Source: AC-32 sp963728765
Lineage (GTDB): Bacteria; Actinomycetota; Thermoleophilia; Gaiellales; Gaiellaceae
DNA: 64,000 nucleotides
Direction: 5' to 3'
NCBI GenBank assembly: GCA_963728765.1
Contig: CAVSKX010000005.1
Span: 248,001-312,000 of the forward strand
In this document: positions 53,101 to 61,108 of the stretch, piece after piece
Layout of the letters: each line of letters opens with the position of its first letter
Numbering within the stretch: position 1 is the first letter of the stretch
Made by a program: the position numbers and the translations under genes
Notes under the pieces: generated by a model
Database searches by the model: none
The model's input: only the letters and a program-made list of their open reading frames with translations
What the model was told of the DNA's origin: nothing

Positions 53101-53977
53101 CGCCGTGCTCGTCGGCCACCTGCTGCGCTCCGGTGACGAGCGTCTGGAGCGCGTCCGCGAGCTCCTCCGGGCCGCTCGTCTCGAGCATCTCGTCGACACC
53201 GCCGAAGTGGACGAACGCGACCGCCGCCTGGCGGTGCTCGGGCTCGGCCCGGCCGGACTCGACGTGGCGGCGGACCGGAGCCGGCACGCAGGCCGCGAGG
53301 TCGAGGCCCTCGGCCGGCGGCAGGAGCTCGATCCACTTCGCGGCCCCGGGCGGCGCCTTCAGCAGGAGCCCGCCCTCCTTCTCGTCCCCGAAAACCCGCT
53401 CGGGCAACGTCGCCGAGGTCTCCTCGCTGACGAGGATCTCGCCGGCCTCGGCGCCGGCCTCCATCTCGACCGCTCGGGTCACCCCGGGCCCGGTCAGGAG
53501 CAGCTCGCGGTGCGACTCGCCGACGAGGAAGAAGTCGAAGACGTCGCTGTGGATGCCGACGTGCATCTTCAGCGTCACGGGCCCCGCCGACGTCCGCGGC
53601 CGGCCGATCTCCCGCAGCGCCTTGCGCATCCCGTAGGCCGCGTCACAGGCGCGCTCGGTGTGCTGCTCGCCGGTGAAGAACAGCAGCAGCGCGTCGCCGC
53701 CGAACTTGAGCAGGCCGCCGCCCCCCGCGTACGCGACCTCGAGCAGGCGCGCGAACACGAGGTTCATCACCTCGGTGACCTCCTCGGCGCCGACCTTGCC
53801 CTTCTGCGCCAGCCGCTCCGACATGGCGGTGAAACCCGAGATGTCGACGAAGACGAGCGTCCCTTCGAGCTCGCGCCGCCGCGCGTCCGGCTCGGCGCGC
53901 AGCCAGTCGATGACCACACGCGGCACGAACGGGGTCAGGTCCGCAGGGGCTTCCGTGGTCTCGGGAATGGCCGTCAC
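50102..53977 (-). CDS. cyclase-like / AAA ATPase / TPR signalling protein, copy 2
   Basis: This 1291-residue paralogue of the 44.6-kb protein has the same order: cyclase-like module 1 (FVDISGFTAMSERLAQKGKV), module 2 (TYTILGTTAALAARLMGKAQ), ATPase (Walker A GEPGIGKSRL near 472, Walker B LLLFEDVHWMDDAS) and TPR-like helices. GTG 53977 is chosen because it aligns with the start of copy 1 and GGAG lies five bases upstream; the listed alternative is 53983. The Asn-to-Ala change in module 2 is shared, so it predates the duplication. The divergent neighbour is the giant vWA/C25 protein gene. Confidence 0.88.
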   Translation of the reverse strand: MTAIPETTEAPADLTPFVPRVVIDWLRAEPDARRRELEGTLVFVDISGFTAMSERLAQKGKVGAEEVTEVMNLVFARLLEVAYAGGGGLLKFGGDALLLFFTGEQHTERACDAAYGMRKALREIGRPRTSAGPVTLKMHVGIHSDVFDFFLVGESHRELLLTGPGVTRAVEMEAGAEAGEILVSEETSATLPERVFGDEKEGGLLLKAPPGAAKWIELLPPAEGLDLAACVPAPVRRHVESGRAEPEHRQAAVAFVHFGGVDEMLETSGPEELADALQTLVTGAQQVADEHGVTFLETDIDRDGGKIVLVAGAPQTEGEDEERIIRTARGIADLETPLPLRLGVSRGRVFSGEVGAEFRRTYTILGTTAALAARLMGKAQPGQLLTTEDVLERARSAFETTALEPLTLKGIAEPVPALDVLTIRGVEPQAPAAAEQGLPFVGRERERAVLSAAVAPVRAGFGTLVELVGEPGIGKSRLAYDLLEQCGDMLQLTATCEQYESATPYHPFQPLLVDLLGVELNGSAAHNREILSDRLAQVDEELVPWTPLLAAPLNIEVESTPEVDALDRAFWRARLHGVVAQLLGGLLDGPTLLLFEDVHWMDDASSELLRHLGTQLHNHPWLTCTTRRPGSDGFVAAEGNPPLPALSLRLEPLTAEDAKSLAQAAAGERRLSDQELEAIAERGGGNPLFLRELALPDEPTAEAEQLPETVEALVAARIDRLEAGDRALLRWASVLGASFSGALIDDVLEGDEDVASASDAWERLGEFVERDPHTPGAFRFRHALIRDAAYEGLPFKRRRDLHGRVAEVIELRQGERPEEESELLSLHYYRAERWSEAWRYSVVAGRRADEKYANVEAQQFFERALEAARKGGDVEPMQVAAVWEALGDVRMRLGDYLGAETAYRASRKSFAGGPIEQARLIQKEAVVPLRIGRYPQALRRLSQALRTLEDVEGAAAAAQRARLFGWYAQVLLHQRRPVAAIEWCQRTHEEAEKSEARDAVAQADFILDWAYVALGRREEAVYSTRAIEIYEELEDFDRLAWVLNNLGGYVYLDGQWDEALALAERAREAFQKIGDENHATIAALNIAEVRSDQGRYDEAEPVLREVLEIRRAGGIPLEVAEAASVLGRHSARVGKADEARALLEEARDLYAAEADEVELLTTDARIVEALVLAGAGEEALSLAAEALARAETTPGVSVVVANLHRLRAWALMRAGDLEGAGTALDESLRLAHLEDENFGIRSADYETALTLDALVRLRALTGAPADELEAERDGIFGRLGVVKVPEPPLPG

Positions 53978-54019
53978 GTGCACTCCGGCGCAGCCCCCCT
54001 CATGAACCGTTGCGCCGTG

Positions 54020-54044
54020 CAGATTGTCGCACGGTTGACAATCT
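54020..54044. promoter_or_regulatory. inverted repeat AGATTGTC-N8-GACAATCT in the divergent promoter
   Basis: Perfect 8-bp arms flank eight bases, with a TTGACA (54035-54040) reading toward the giant secreted protein gene inside the repeat. The left arm with flank (CAGATTGTCGCA) is identical to the motif at 48483 before the paralogous module. This is a good candidate operator for both modules. Confidence 0.55.
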
Positions 54045-54092
54045 CGGCGAACCTGTCAGATTGGTCGGCGGGTTTCGTTTGGGGGGAGGGAC

Positions 54093-57000
54093 GTGGGGAA
54101 CGCTTCTGCGGCGAGAACGGACGGGGCTTGGCGCTGGGTCGGATCCGCGCTTGCGCTGACCGCGCTTCTCCTTGCACTCGCAGGCGGCGCCGGCGCCCAG
54201 GAGGAGTTCCCGCCTGACTCGATCACGCCGCCGACGGTTGACCTGAGCCTCGGCAAGGGCAGCTCGGCGACCGTCGACTCCACGCTGCACCTCGCCCCGT
54301 CGCCGCCGCGGGCGGACATCCTGATCGCGCTCGACACGACCGGGAGCATGGGTGCGGCGATCACGGATGCCCAGAACGACGCGAACGCGATCGTGAGCGA
54401 TATCCACGAGTCGATTCCGGCCGCCCGCTTCGCGGTCTCGCACTTCGAGGACTACCCGTTCAGCCCGTTCGGCAACGAGGGCAACACACCGTGGCAGCTC
54501 CTGCAGAACTTCACGACCAGCGGCGAGAACATCTCGGCCGCCCTCGCCGGCCTCACCGCGTTCGGCGGGGCCGACAATCCGGAGGCCTACAACCGCGCCT
54601 TCTACGAGGCGTACAGCAGCGACGCGCTCTCGTGGGCGGCGGGCTCGCCGCGGTTCATGATCGTGCTGGGCGACTCGCTGCCGCACGACGCCACGCAGAA
54701 CACTGAGTTCCCGGCGTGCCCAAACACGCCTCCGACCGATCCCGGGCCTGACGGGGCGGTCGGTGGAGGCGACGACCTCCGCACCGAGCCGACGCTCAGG
54801 GCGCTGAAGGCCGCGCACACGAACCTCTCGTTCGTCACCTACAACCCGAATGGGATCTTCTGGGGCGAGGGCTTCTCGACGTTTGGCTGCCAGTCGAGCC
54901 TCGCGCAGTACACGGGCGGCAGCGCCGTCGTCCACGGCGGGGGAACCGCCGACCTCGAGAACGAGATCGTCGACCTCATCAACCAGGCCGCGTCGCACGT
55001 CGAGTCCGTGACGTTCGACCCGCGGCTCGTCAGCCCCGAGGGCGCCGACGTCAGGCCGACGTTCACGTTCGACCCGCCGACGCTGGGGCCGATCAGCGCT
55101 CCTGCCGACATCCCGTACAAGATGACCGTCAGCGTCCCCGAGGGAACGCCGACAGGCGACTACGTCTTCCAGGTGCACGCGATCGCGGACACCAGCGACC
55201 GCGCGTCGCAGACGGTGACGATCCACGTCTCGAACCGGAGCGTCAGCACGCTCCAGCTGACGTCGGACCAGGCGAGCATCCCGGCAGGGATCGCGGCTGC
55301 GCCGTACAGCTCGATCCCGGCCTCGCGGCTTGGCCTGCTCACCCCGGACACGGCATCGGCCCCGGCAGGGTCGATTCCCGCGGGCTCGATCCCGGCCGGC
55401 TCCATCCCAGCAGGCTCCATCCCCGCCGGCTCGATCCCGGCAGGGTCGATCCCCGCAGGCTCGATCCCGGCCGGGTCGATCGGCTTCGACTCGCTTCCCG
55501 CCGGCTCGATCCCCGCCGGCTCGATCGCACTGCAGAGGATCTTCGCCTCGCAGATCCCGCTCGTCGGGACGACCTGGTCGGCGATCCTCGGCAACTCGCC
55601 GCTGGCCCTGCAGCCGCTCCAGGCCGTGGCTCTCGACGCCGTCGCACACGACACGACCGTCGGGACGGACGGCAAGACGCCGTGGCAGCGACTGAGCGCG
55701 CTGCCGAGCAAGAACATCGGGCTCTTCACGTCGCTCTGGCGCAACGTGCCGTACGCGGCGCTGATGCTCGGGAACGCGAAGCTCATCAACCTGCCGACGC
55801 CGCTCAAGCCCGACGGCATCACGCACTACACGACCTGGACCGATGCGATCTCGCAGAGCGGCGGCGACCTCACGGGCGTCGACCCCTCCCAGAACACAGT
55901 GCTCGGCGTGGCGGTGGCGGGCCAGCTCGGCTCGACACCCGCCGGGTCGATCCCCGCCGGCTCGATCCCGGCCGGCTCGATTCCCGCGGGCTCGATCCCG
56001 GCCGGGTCGATCGAGGTCAACGCGACCCTGCTGCGCACCGTGTTGGTCAGCGACATCACGCCCGCGTCGGGCAAGACGCTCGCCGACTACGTCAACTGCA
56101 GCGGCTCCGTCGGCGGCTTCACCTGCCCGCCCGGCTCGACGCTCGGCCAGGCCGACACCGCCGGCGCGATCAACCCGACGCTGACGCTCGACCAGCTGTT
56201 CGCGTCGCTTCCGGCCGGCAGCATCGGCCGCCAGACCACGATCGACCAGATCATCCAGGCGATGCTCCCGCTCGCCGACTACCCGTGGGAGCAGATCAAG
56301 GTCCAGGGCCTGCAGGACGTCGCCGGCACCGGCCAGAACGTCCGCTACCACGCCGACTTCGACCTAGCTTGCACGCTTGCGGGCCAGGCGAGGGTGACGG
56401 TGAGCCTGCCGAGCGGCTTCTTCGTCGTGCCCGGCTCGGCGCAGGCGTCGTACGACGGCGGGGCGCCGATCGCCGCGTCCAACCCGACGGGCTCCGACCC
56501 GAGCACGCCGGTCTGGAGCACGCTCCCCGGGACCCCGTGCCCGGCGGGAGTCGGCAGCCGGCACGTGCGGCTCGACTTCACCTCCTTCGCGGGCCTGACC
56601 CTCGGCTCGCAGAGCTCCGCGGTCTCGGTGACCGCGCTCAACGGCGAGCTCGGGGCCGGCACGTACTCGGCCGCGAACCAGGCGCCGGTGCTCGTGACCC
56701 AGAACTGGGAGCCGAACGGCGACGCGGCCACCGCGCCCGCGATCCAGAAGGACACGTTGATCGTCGGCCACATCGCCAGCTCGAACGACGTCGACTACTT
56801 CCGGTTCCCGCTCGGGAACCTGCCGCCGAACACGAAGGTCGCCGTGTACCTGAAGACGGCGGCGGACACCGATCTCGACCTCGCGCTCAACAAGCCGAAC
56901 GCGCCGACGATCCAGCCGAACCCGGCCGGGTCGATTCCCGCCGGGAGCATCGCGATCGAGGACAGCGACCCGGGAGTCGACAACTCGCACGGGGCGCTGC

Positions 57001-60000
57001 CGCCGGACACGCTCGCCGACGTCCCCGCGGGCTCGATCCCCGCGGGCTCGATCCCAGCGGGCTCGATCCCCGCAGGCTCGATCTCGGCGAACCGCGGCGC
57101 GGTGAACGAGGCCGTCGACATCGTCACGCACGGCGAGAGCGGCGATGCCGTGATCGGCGTCAGCGGCTACAACGGCGCGTTCAGCAACGACAACTACGTG
57201 CTGCGGGTGAAGGTCACCCCCCCGCCGACGCTGCCGGCCTGCCCGGCGATCACCGGCCTCAACACCGCCACGCCCGGGACGCTGCCGACCGTGGCGTCCG
57301 TGCCGACGACGACGCAGACGCTGTTCCTCGTCGACCGCCAGCGGCTGGCCGGGATGTACTCCGCGGCCCGCGCCGACGCGCTGCTCGGCCCGACCGGCCC
57401 GGTCGCGGCCGTGGCCGCGCGGCCCGAGGTGAAGGGCGCGGTGCTGCCGATCGACGGGAGCGCGGCGGTGCGCACCGCGTACGCCTCGTGGGATGCGAGC
57501 CCGTGCTCGCCCGATGCGGCCAACGCGGTCGTGACCGCGATCAACGGCGTCGTCGCGACCTACCGCGCGAACCTGCCGAACCTGAAGTACGTCGTCCTGC
57601 TCGGCTCCGACCAGGCGCTGCCGTCCTGGCGGATGTCCGACCTGACGTCGCTCTCACCGGAGATCGACAACGCCCAGGAGCTTGCGTTCACGACGAACAA
57701 CCTGACGCAGGGCAACTCGACCTACGCGTCGTCGGCGCTCAACACGATCCTCAGCGACGGCGCCTACGGCGCGTTCAGGCGCGTGACCTTCCTGGGACAC
57801 GACCTTCCGCTCGCGCAGGTGAGCGTCTCCCGTCTCGTCGAGACACCCGAGGAGATCGGCGGCCAGTTCACCCAGTACATCGCCGCCCAGGGGCAGCTGA
57901 ACATCGGCAGCGCGCTCACGACCGGCGACGACTTCTTCGTCGACGGCGCGCAGGCCGCGCAGGCGGGCCTCGGCAGCCAGTTCTCGCTCTCGACGGCGAA
58001 CAACGACGCGCTCTACCCCTCGGCCACGCTGTGGACGCGGCAGGACCTGCTGCAGCACTTCTTCCAGAAGCCGGGCGGCGCGCCCAGCGCGGGAGCGCTG
58101 TACGCGCACTACAACCACTGGCTCGCCCAGCCGGCGAAGCTCTCGACGCCGTCGCCGGTGGAGTCTGACTTCCTGACGACGGCCGACGTCGGGAGCGGCC
58201 CCTCCCTGCTGTTCACGATCGGCTGCCACAGCGGCTTCAGCCTCCCGGACACGATCGGCGGCCCGATCGTGCCCGCCGACACGAAGCGCCAGCTCGACTG
58301 GCCGCAGGCCTACAGCCGCGCGCACGCGGCGGTCTACATCGGGAACACCGGCTTCGGCTACGGCGACACGAAGACGATCGACCTCTCCGAGCGGCTGATG
58401 CGCGGCTTCGCGCAGGGCCTGAACACCGGCGGGACGATCGGCGAGCAGTGGGTGCGCGCGCTCCACGACTACTACTCGACGGCTGGGCTCTACGACGTCG
58501 TCGACGAGAAGGTGATGGTCGAGGCGAACATGTACGGACTGCCGTTCTACGGCTTCAGCGGCGTGCCCAAGAGCCCGCCGCCGGTGGCGCCGACGCCGAC
58601 CACGCGGAACGACAACGGCCTCACGGCCGCGCTGCTGCCGGCGCTGACGGCCAACATCACCCAGCACCTGCAGCCCGACGGAACGTCGCTCTTCTTCGAC
58701 GACGCGCAGCCCGACGGCACGACCAACGCCGGCGGCATCAGGTCGGGCACGCTCTCGGTGATCTACCGGCCGGTCCAGCCGCAGCTTTCGCGCGACGTGA
58801 CCGTCCCGGGCCTGTCCGCGCACGGGGCCTTCATCACGAGCCTCGAGACGGCGACCTTCGCGGGCGTCAAGCCGGTCAAGCCGTTCCCGCTCGTGTTCAA
58901 CGGCGTCGAGCGGCCGCGCAGCGACTACCCGAACATCTTCTTCCCGGCCGGGCTCGTGAACGTGAACCGCGACGTGGTCTTCGGCCAGGAGCGCGCGACC
59001 GCCGTCGTGAACATGGGCCGCTTCCGCCCCGACGCCACGGGTGACACGGGCACCGAGCAGGTCGTCCGGTCGATCGGCCTCGACATCGGCTACTCGAACT
59101 CGACCGACAACACGCTCCCGCAGATCACCCAGGTCGGCGCGATCAAGACCGCCACGGGCTTCACCGCGTTCGTCCGCGTCACCGACGACTCCGGTTCCCT
59201 CCACCACGTCGCGGTGCTCTGGAACGACGGCGCACCGACGTGGCACGTGACCGACCTCACGCACCAGAGCGGCGACCTGTGGACGGCGCAGATCACGTCC
59301 ACCGCGCTTTCGATCGTCGTGGACGGCGAGGCGCAGGACGGGGCGGCCAACGTCGCCTTCAGCTTCAACAAGGCGGTCAACTTCCAGTCGACCGTGGACA
59401 CGGGCAACCCGTCGATCACGATCGCCCCGCCGCTTCCGGACGCGACCTACACCCTCGACCAGCTGGTCAACGCCACGTTCGACTGCTCGGACGCGGGCGC
59501 CGTGGCGAGCTGCATCGGGCAGGCGGACGTCGGCGGCCCGATCCAGAGCGGCGGCCTGCTCTTCACAGGCACCGTCGGCCCGCACACCTTCACGGTCACG
59601 GCGACCGACCTCGCCGGGAACACCACGATCCGCACGATCAACTACACCGTCCTCTTCGGCTTCACCGGGTTCCGGGCGCCGGTCGACAACCCGCCGGTGC
59701 TGAACCTCGAGACCGCGGGTCGCACGATTCCGGTCAAGTGGGGCCTGAGGACCGCGGGCGGTGCGGCCTACACGAACCTGAACGGCGTCCAGGCGATCTT
59801 CTCGCGGCAGATCCGTTGCCCGAACGGCGGGTCGGACCCGGTCTCGGGCGACGTGCCCGTGGGCCTCTCCGGCCTCAGCATCAACGGCAGCGACTTCCAG
59901 TTCAACTGGGCGACCGACCGCAGCTGGAGCGGGACCTGCCGGCGGCTCGTCATCCGGTTGAGCGATGGCACGGCGCCGTTCGCGGACTTCAAGTTCCGGT

Positions 60001-60002
60001 AG
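54093..60002 (+). CDS. giant secreted vWA / PAGSI-repeat / C25-peptidase-like / PxKF protein
   Basis: GTG 54093 follows GGGGGGAGG and a signal peptide (VGSALALTALLLALAGGAGA). The 1969 residues contain a vWA domain (about 70-310) with MIDAS variant LDTTGSMG. Four blocks of the pentapeptide PAGSI follow (about 424-480, 612-642, 945-953, 977-997). A PPC-like domain comes near 905-945 (VDYFRFPLGNL). A region resembling gingipain-type (C25) peptidases follows at about 1090-1490, with candidate catalytic His1339/His1342 (YAHYNHW) and Cys1378 (FTIGCHSGF). The C-terminal end is a PxKF-type domain (TIPVKWGLR). It is exported and perhaps surface-bound. Its divergent partner is cyclase copy 2. The peptidase call rests on spacing and context. 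Confidence 0.82.
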   Translation: MGNASAARTDGAWRWVGSALALTALLLALAGGAGAQEEFPPDSITPPTVDLSLGKGSSATVDSTLHLAPSPPRADILIALDTTGSMGAAITDAQNDANAIVSDIHESIPAARFAVSHFEDYPFSPFGNEGNTPWQLLQNFTTSGENISAALAGLTAFGGADNPEAYNRAFYEAYSSDALSWAAGSPRFMIVLGDSLPHDATQNTEFPACPNTPPTDPGPDGAVGGGDDLRTEPTLRALKAAHTNLSFVTYNPNGIFWGEGFSTFGCQSSLAQYTGGSAVVHGGGTADLENEIVDLINQAASHVESVTFDPRLVSPEGADVRPTFTFDPPTLGPISAPADIPYKMTVSVPEGTPTGDYVFQVHAIADTSDRASQTVTIHVSNRSVSTLQLTSDQASIPAGIAAAPYSSIPASRLGLLTPDTASAPAGSIPAGSIPAGSIPAGSIPAGSIPAGSIPAGSIPAGSIGFDSLPAGSIPAGSIALQRIFASQIPLVGTTWSAILGNSPLALQPLQAVALDAVAHDTTVGTDGKTPWQRLSALPSKNIGLFTSLWRNVPYAALMLGNAKLINLPTPLKPDGITHYTTWTDAISQSGGDLTGVDPSQNTVLGVAVAGQLGSTPAGSIPAGSIPAGSIPAGSIPAGSIEVNATLLRTVLVSDITPASGKTLADYVNCSGSVGGFTCPPGSTLGQADTAGAINPTLTLDQLFASLPAGSIGRQTTIDQIIQAMLPLADYPWEQIKVQGLQDVAGTGQNVRYHADFDLACTLAGQARVTVSLPSGFFVVPGSAQASYDGGAPIAASNPTGSDPSTPVWSTLPGTPCPAGVGSRHVRLDFTSFAGLTLGSQSSAVSVTALNGELGAGTYSAANQAPVLVTQNWEPNGDAATAPAIQKDTLIVGHIASSNDVDYFRFPLGNLPPNTKVAVYLKTAADTDLDLALNKPNAPTIQPNPAGSIPAGSIAIEDSDPGVDNSHGALPPDTLADVPAGSIPAGSIPAGSIPAGSISANRGAVNEAVDIVTHGESGDAVIGVSGYNGAFSNDNYVLRVKVTPPPTLPACPAITGLNTATPGTLPTVASVPTTTQTLFLVDRQRLAGMYSAARADALLGPTGPVAAVAARPEVKGAVLPIDGSAAVRTAYASWDASPCSPDAANAVVTAINGVVATYRANLPNLKYVVLLGSDQALPSWRMSDLTSLSPEIDNAQELAFTTNNLTQGNSTYASSALNTILSDGAYGAFRRVTFLGHDLPLAQVSVSRLVETPEEIGGQFTQYIAAQGQLNIGSALTTGDDFFVDGAQAAQAGLGSQFSLSTANNDALYPSATLWTRQDLLQHFFQKPGGAPSAGALYAHYNHWLAQPAKLSTPSPVESDFLTTADVGSGPSLLFTIGCHSGFSLPDTIGGPIVPADTKRQLDWPQAYSRAHAAVYIGNTGFGYGDTKTIDLSERLMRGFAQGLNTGGTIGEQWVRALHDYYSTAGLYDVVDEKVMVEANMYGLPFYGFSGVPKSPPPVAPTPTTRNDNGLTAALLPALTANITQHLQPDGTSLFFDDAQPDGTTNAGGIRSGTLSVIYRPVQPQLSRDVTVPGLSAHGAFITSLETATFAGVKPVKPFPLVFNGVERPRSDYPNIFFPAGLVNVNRDVVFGQERATAVVNMGRFRPDATGDTGTEQVVRSIGLDIGYSNSTDNTLPQITQVGAIKTATGFTAFVRVTDDSGSLHHVAVLWNDGAPTWHVTDLTHQSGDLWTAQITSTALSIVVDGEAQDGAANVAFSFNKAVNFQSTVDTGNPSITIAPPLPDATYTLDQLVNATFDCSDAGAVASCIGQADVGGPIQSGGLLFTGTVGPHTFTVTATDLAGNTTIRTINYTVLFGFTGFRAPVDNPPVLNLETAGRTIPVKWGLRTAGGAAYTNLNGVQAIFSRQIRCPNGGSDPVSGDVPVGLSGLSINGSDFQFNWATDRSWSGTCRRLVIRLSDGTAPFADFKFR
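55363..55533 (+). repeat. largest block of 15-bp repeats encoding PAGSI
   Basis: About ten near-tandem copies of a 15-bp unit encode Pro-Ala-Gly-Ser-Ile, interrupted once by GFDSL. Codons vary (CCG/CCC/CCA, GCC/GCA/GCG, TCG/TCC, ATC/ATT), so the protein repeat is kept beyond DNA identity. Smaller blocks are at about 55930-56010, 56925-56950 and 57024-57085. Confidence 0.88.
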
Positions 60003-60600
60003 AGGCTGTCCAGACCGGGTTGCCGGCCCATGCGGCCAGCCGGGCGACCGCCGTGCGCAGCTCCGCCGCGCTGAGCCGGAATGGCTCGGCGTAGGGAACC
60101 TGCGCGACCGCGGCGGCGGGGTTTCGGCCCTCGACGGCGTCGAGGACGTACCGCACCGGGAGGCCGTGGGCCACGACGAGCACCGAGGCCTCCGGCCGGT
60201 CGAGCACCTCTCCGTAGGCGGCCACGTAGCGCGCGACGGTCTGCGCGCGGCTGTCACCGCCGCCCGGCGCGGGCTCGTCGGGCCCGTGTGAGTGCGCCCA
60301 GGCGCGGTACTCGGTCAGCAGGCGTCCCTCGAACTCGCCGAAGCGAATGTCGTTCAGCTCGGCCAGCACGAGCCGCGGCACCTCGCGGCCCGCGAGCGCG
60401 AGGTCAGCGGTCTCCTGCGCGCGGAGGAACTCCGAGGTCACGCAGAGGTCGACGGCCTCGCCGGCGAGGTCGCGGCCGAGCTGCCGGGCCTGCTCGCGCC
60501 CGGCCTCGGTCAGGCCGACGGCGAGCGACGGGTCGCCGTTCGTCCGGCCGACGAGCGACAGCTCGCTCTCCCCGTGCCTCGCCAGAACGACCCGCTCCAC
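59989..60600 (-). CDS. histidine phosphatase (phosphoglycerate mutase-like)
   Basis: The 203-residue protein has the RHG motif at the N-terminus (VVLARHGESE), the arginine of DLCVTSEFLRAQETA, the acid in LNDIRFGEFEGR and the second His in VLVVAHGLPVRY. These are the residues of the phosphohistidine catalytic cycle. Members act as cofactor-dependent mutases or as phosphatases of small molecules; the short length favours a phosphatase. Its 3' end overlaps the giant protein gene by 14 bp in convergent order. Confidence 0.9.
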   Translation of the reverse strand: MERVVLARHGESELSLVGRTNGDPSLAVGLTEAGREQARQLGRDLAGEAVDLCVTSEFLRAQETADLALAGREVPRLVLAELNDIRFGEFEGRLLTEYRAWAHSHGPDEPAPGGGDSRAQTVARYVAAYGEVLDRPEASVLVVAHGLPVRYVLDAVEGRNPAAAVAQVPYAEPFRLSAAELRTAVARLAAWAGNPVWTASTGT

Positions 60601-60669
60601 CGGCTCACCCTAATCGCGCAAACCGACCGGCGGTTTCCGCGCTACTCCGAGGGTAGGCTTGAGCAGCGC

Positions 60670-60740
60670 GCGGGCGTAGCTCAATGGTAGAGCCCCAGCC
60701 TTCCAAGCTGGTTATGAGGGTTCGATTCCCTCCGCCCGCT
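60670..60740 (+). tRNA. tRNA-Gly (anticodon TCC)
   Basis: Acceptor GCGGGCG pairs with CGCCCGC. The D arm is GCTCAATGGTAGAGC, the anticodon loop CTTCCAA gives TCC, and the T arm is GAGGG TTCGATT CCCTC. It spans 71 bases with discriminator T and no encoded CCA. Confidence 0.95.
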
Positions 60741-60742
60741 TC

Positions 60743-61042
60743 CTACCCGACCGGTGGATCGTCCGCGAGGGGCTCGATCGCCCCGGCCGTCGGCTCCAGC
60801 TCGCCGGACTCCAGGCCCGCCACGATCCGCTTGGCCAGCGCCAGGGCCTCGCTCTCCTGCTCCGGGAGCAGCACCGAGTTGACCGCCGCCAGGTGCTCCT
60901 CCGCCGTGAAGAGCTCCACGTCGACGGTGCGGAGCTCCTTCCTCGCGATGTAGGAGTCCTCGGGAATGCCGATCCTGATGGTGACCTCGCGGCCGTCGGG
61001 GAGCGTCGCGGTCTTCTCGATCGGGCGGCCGTTGAGGCTCAC
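60743..61042 (-). CDS. small protein of unknown function
   Basis: The GTG at 61042 opens a 99-residue frame beginning VSLNGRPIEKTATLPDGREV, with a beta-strand-rich N-terminal half (VTIRIGIPEDSYI, RTVDVELFTAEEHLAAVNSV) and a helical acidic C-terminus. Upstream the frame continues only through antisense of the permease gene. I do not recognise a family. It is divergent from the permease gene and starts next to tRNA-Gly at its 3' side. Confidence 0.65.
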   Translation of the reverse strand: MSLNGRPIEKTATLPDGREVTIRIGIPEDSYIARKELRTVDVELFTAEEHLAAVNSVLLPEQESEALALAKRIVAGLESGELEPTAGAIEPLADDPPVG

Positions 61043-61108
61043 GCGCGGGAGGTTACTCGCGCGCGCGTGCGCATAGAAGACGTCCGACCGCTCCGCGACG
61101 ATGGTGCC

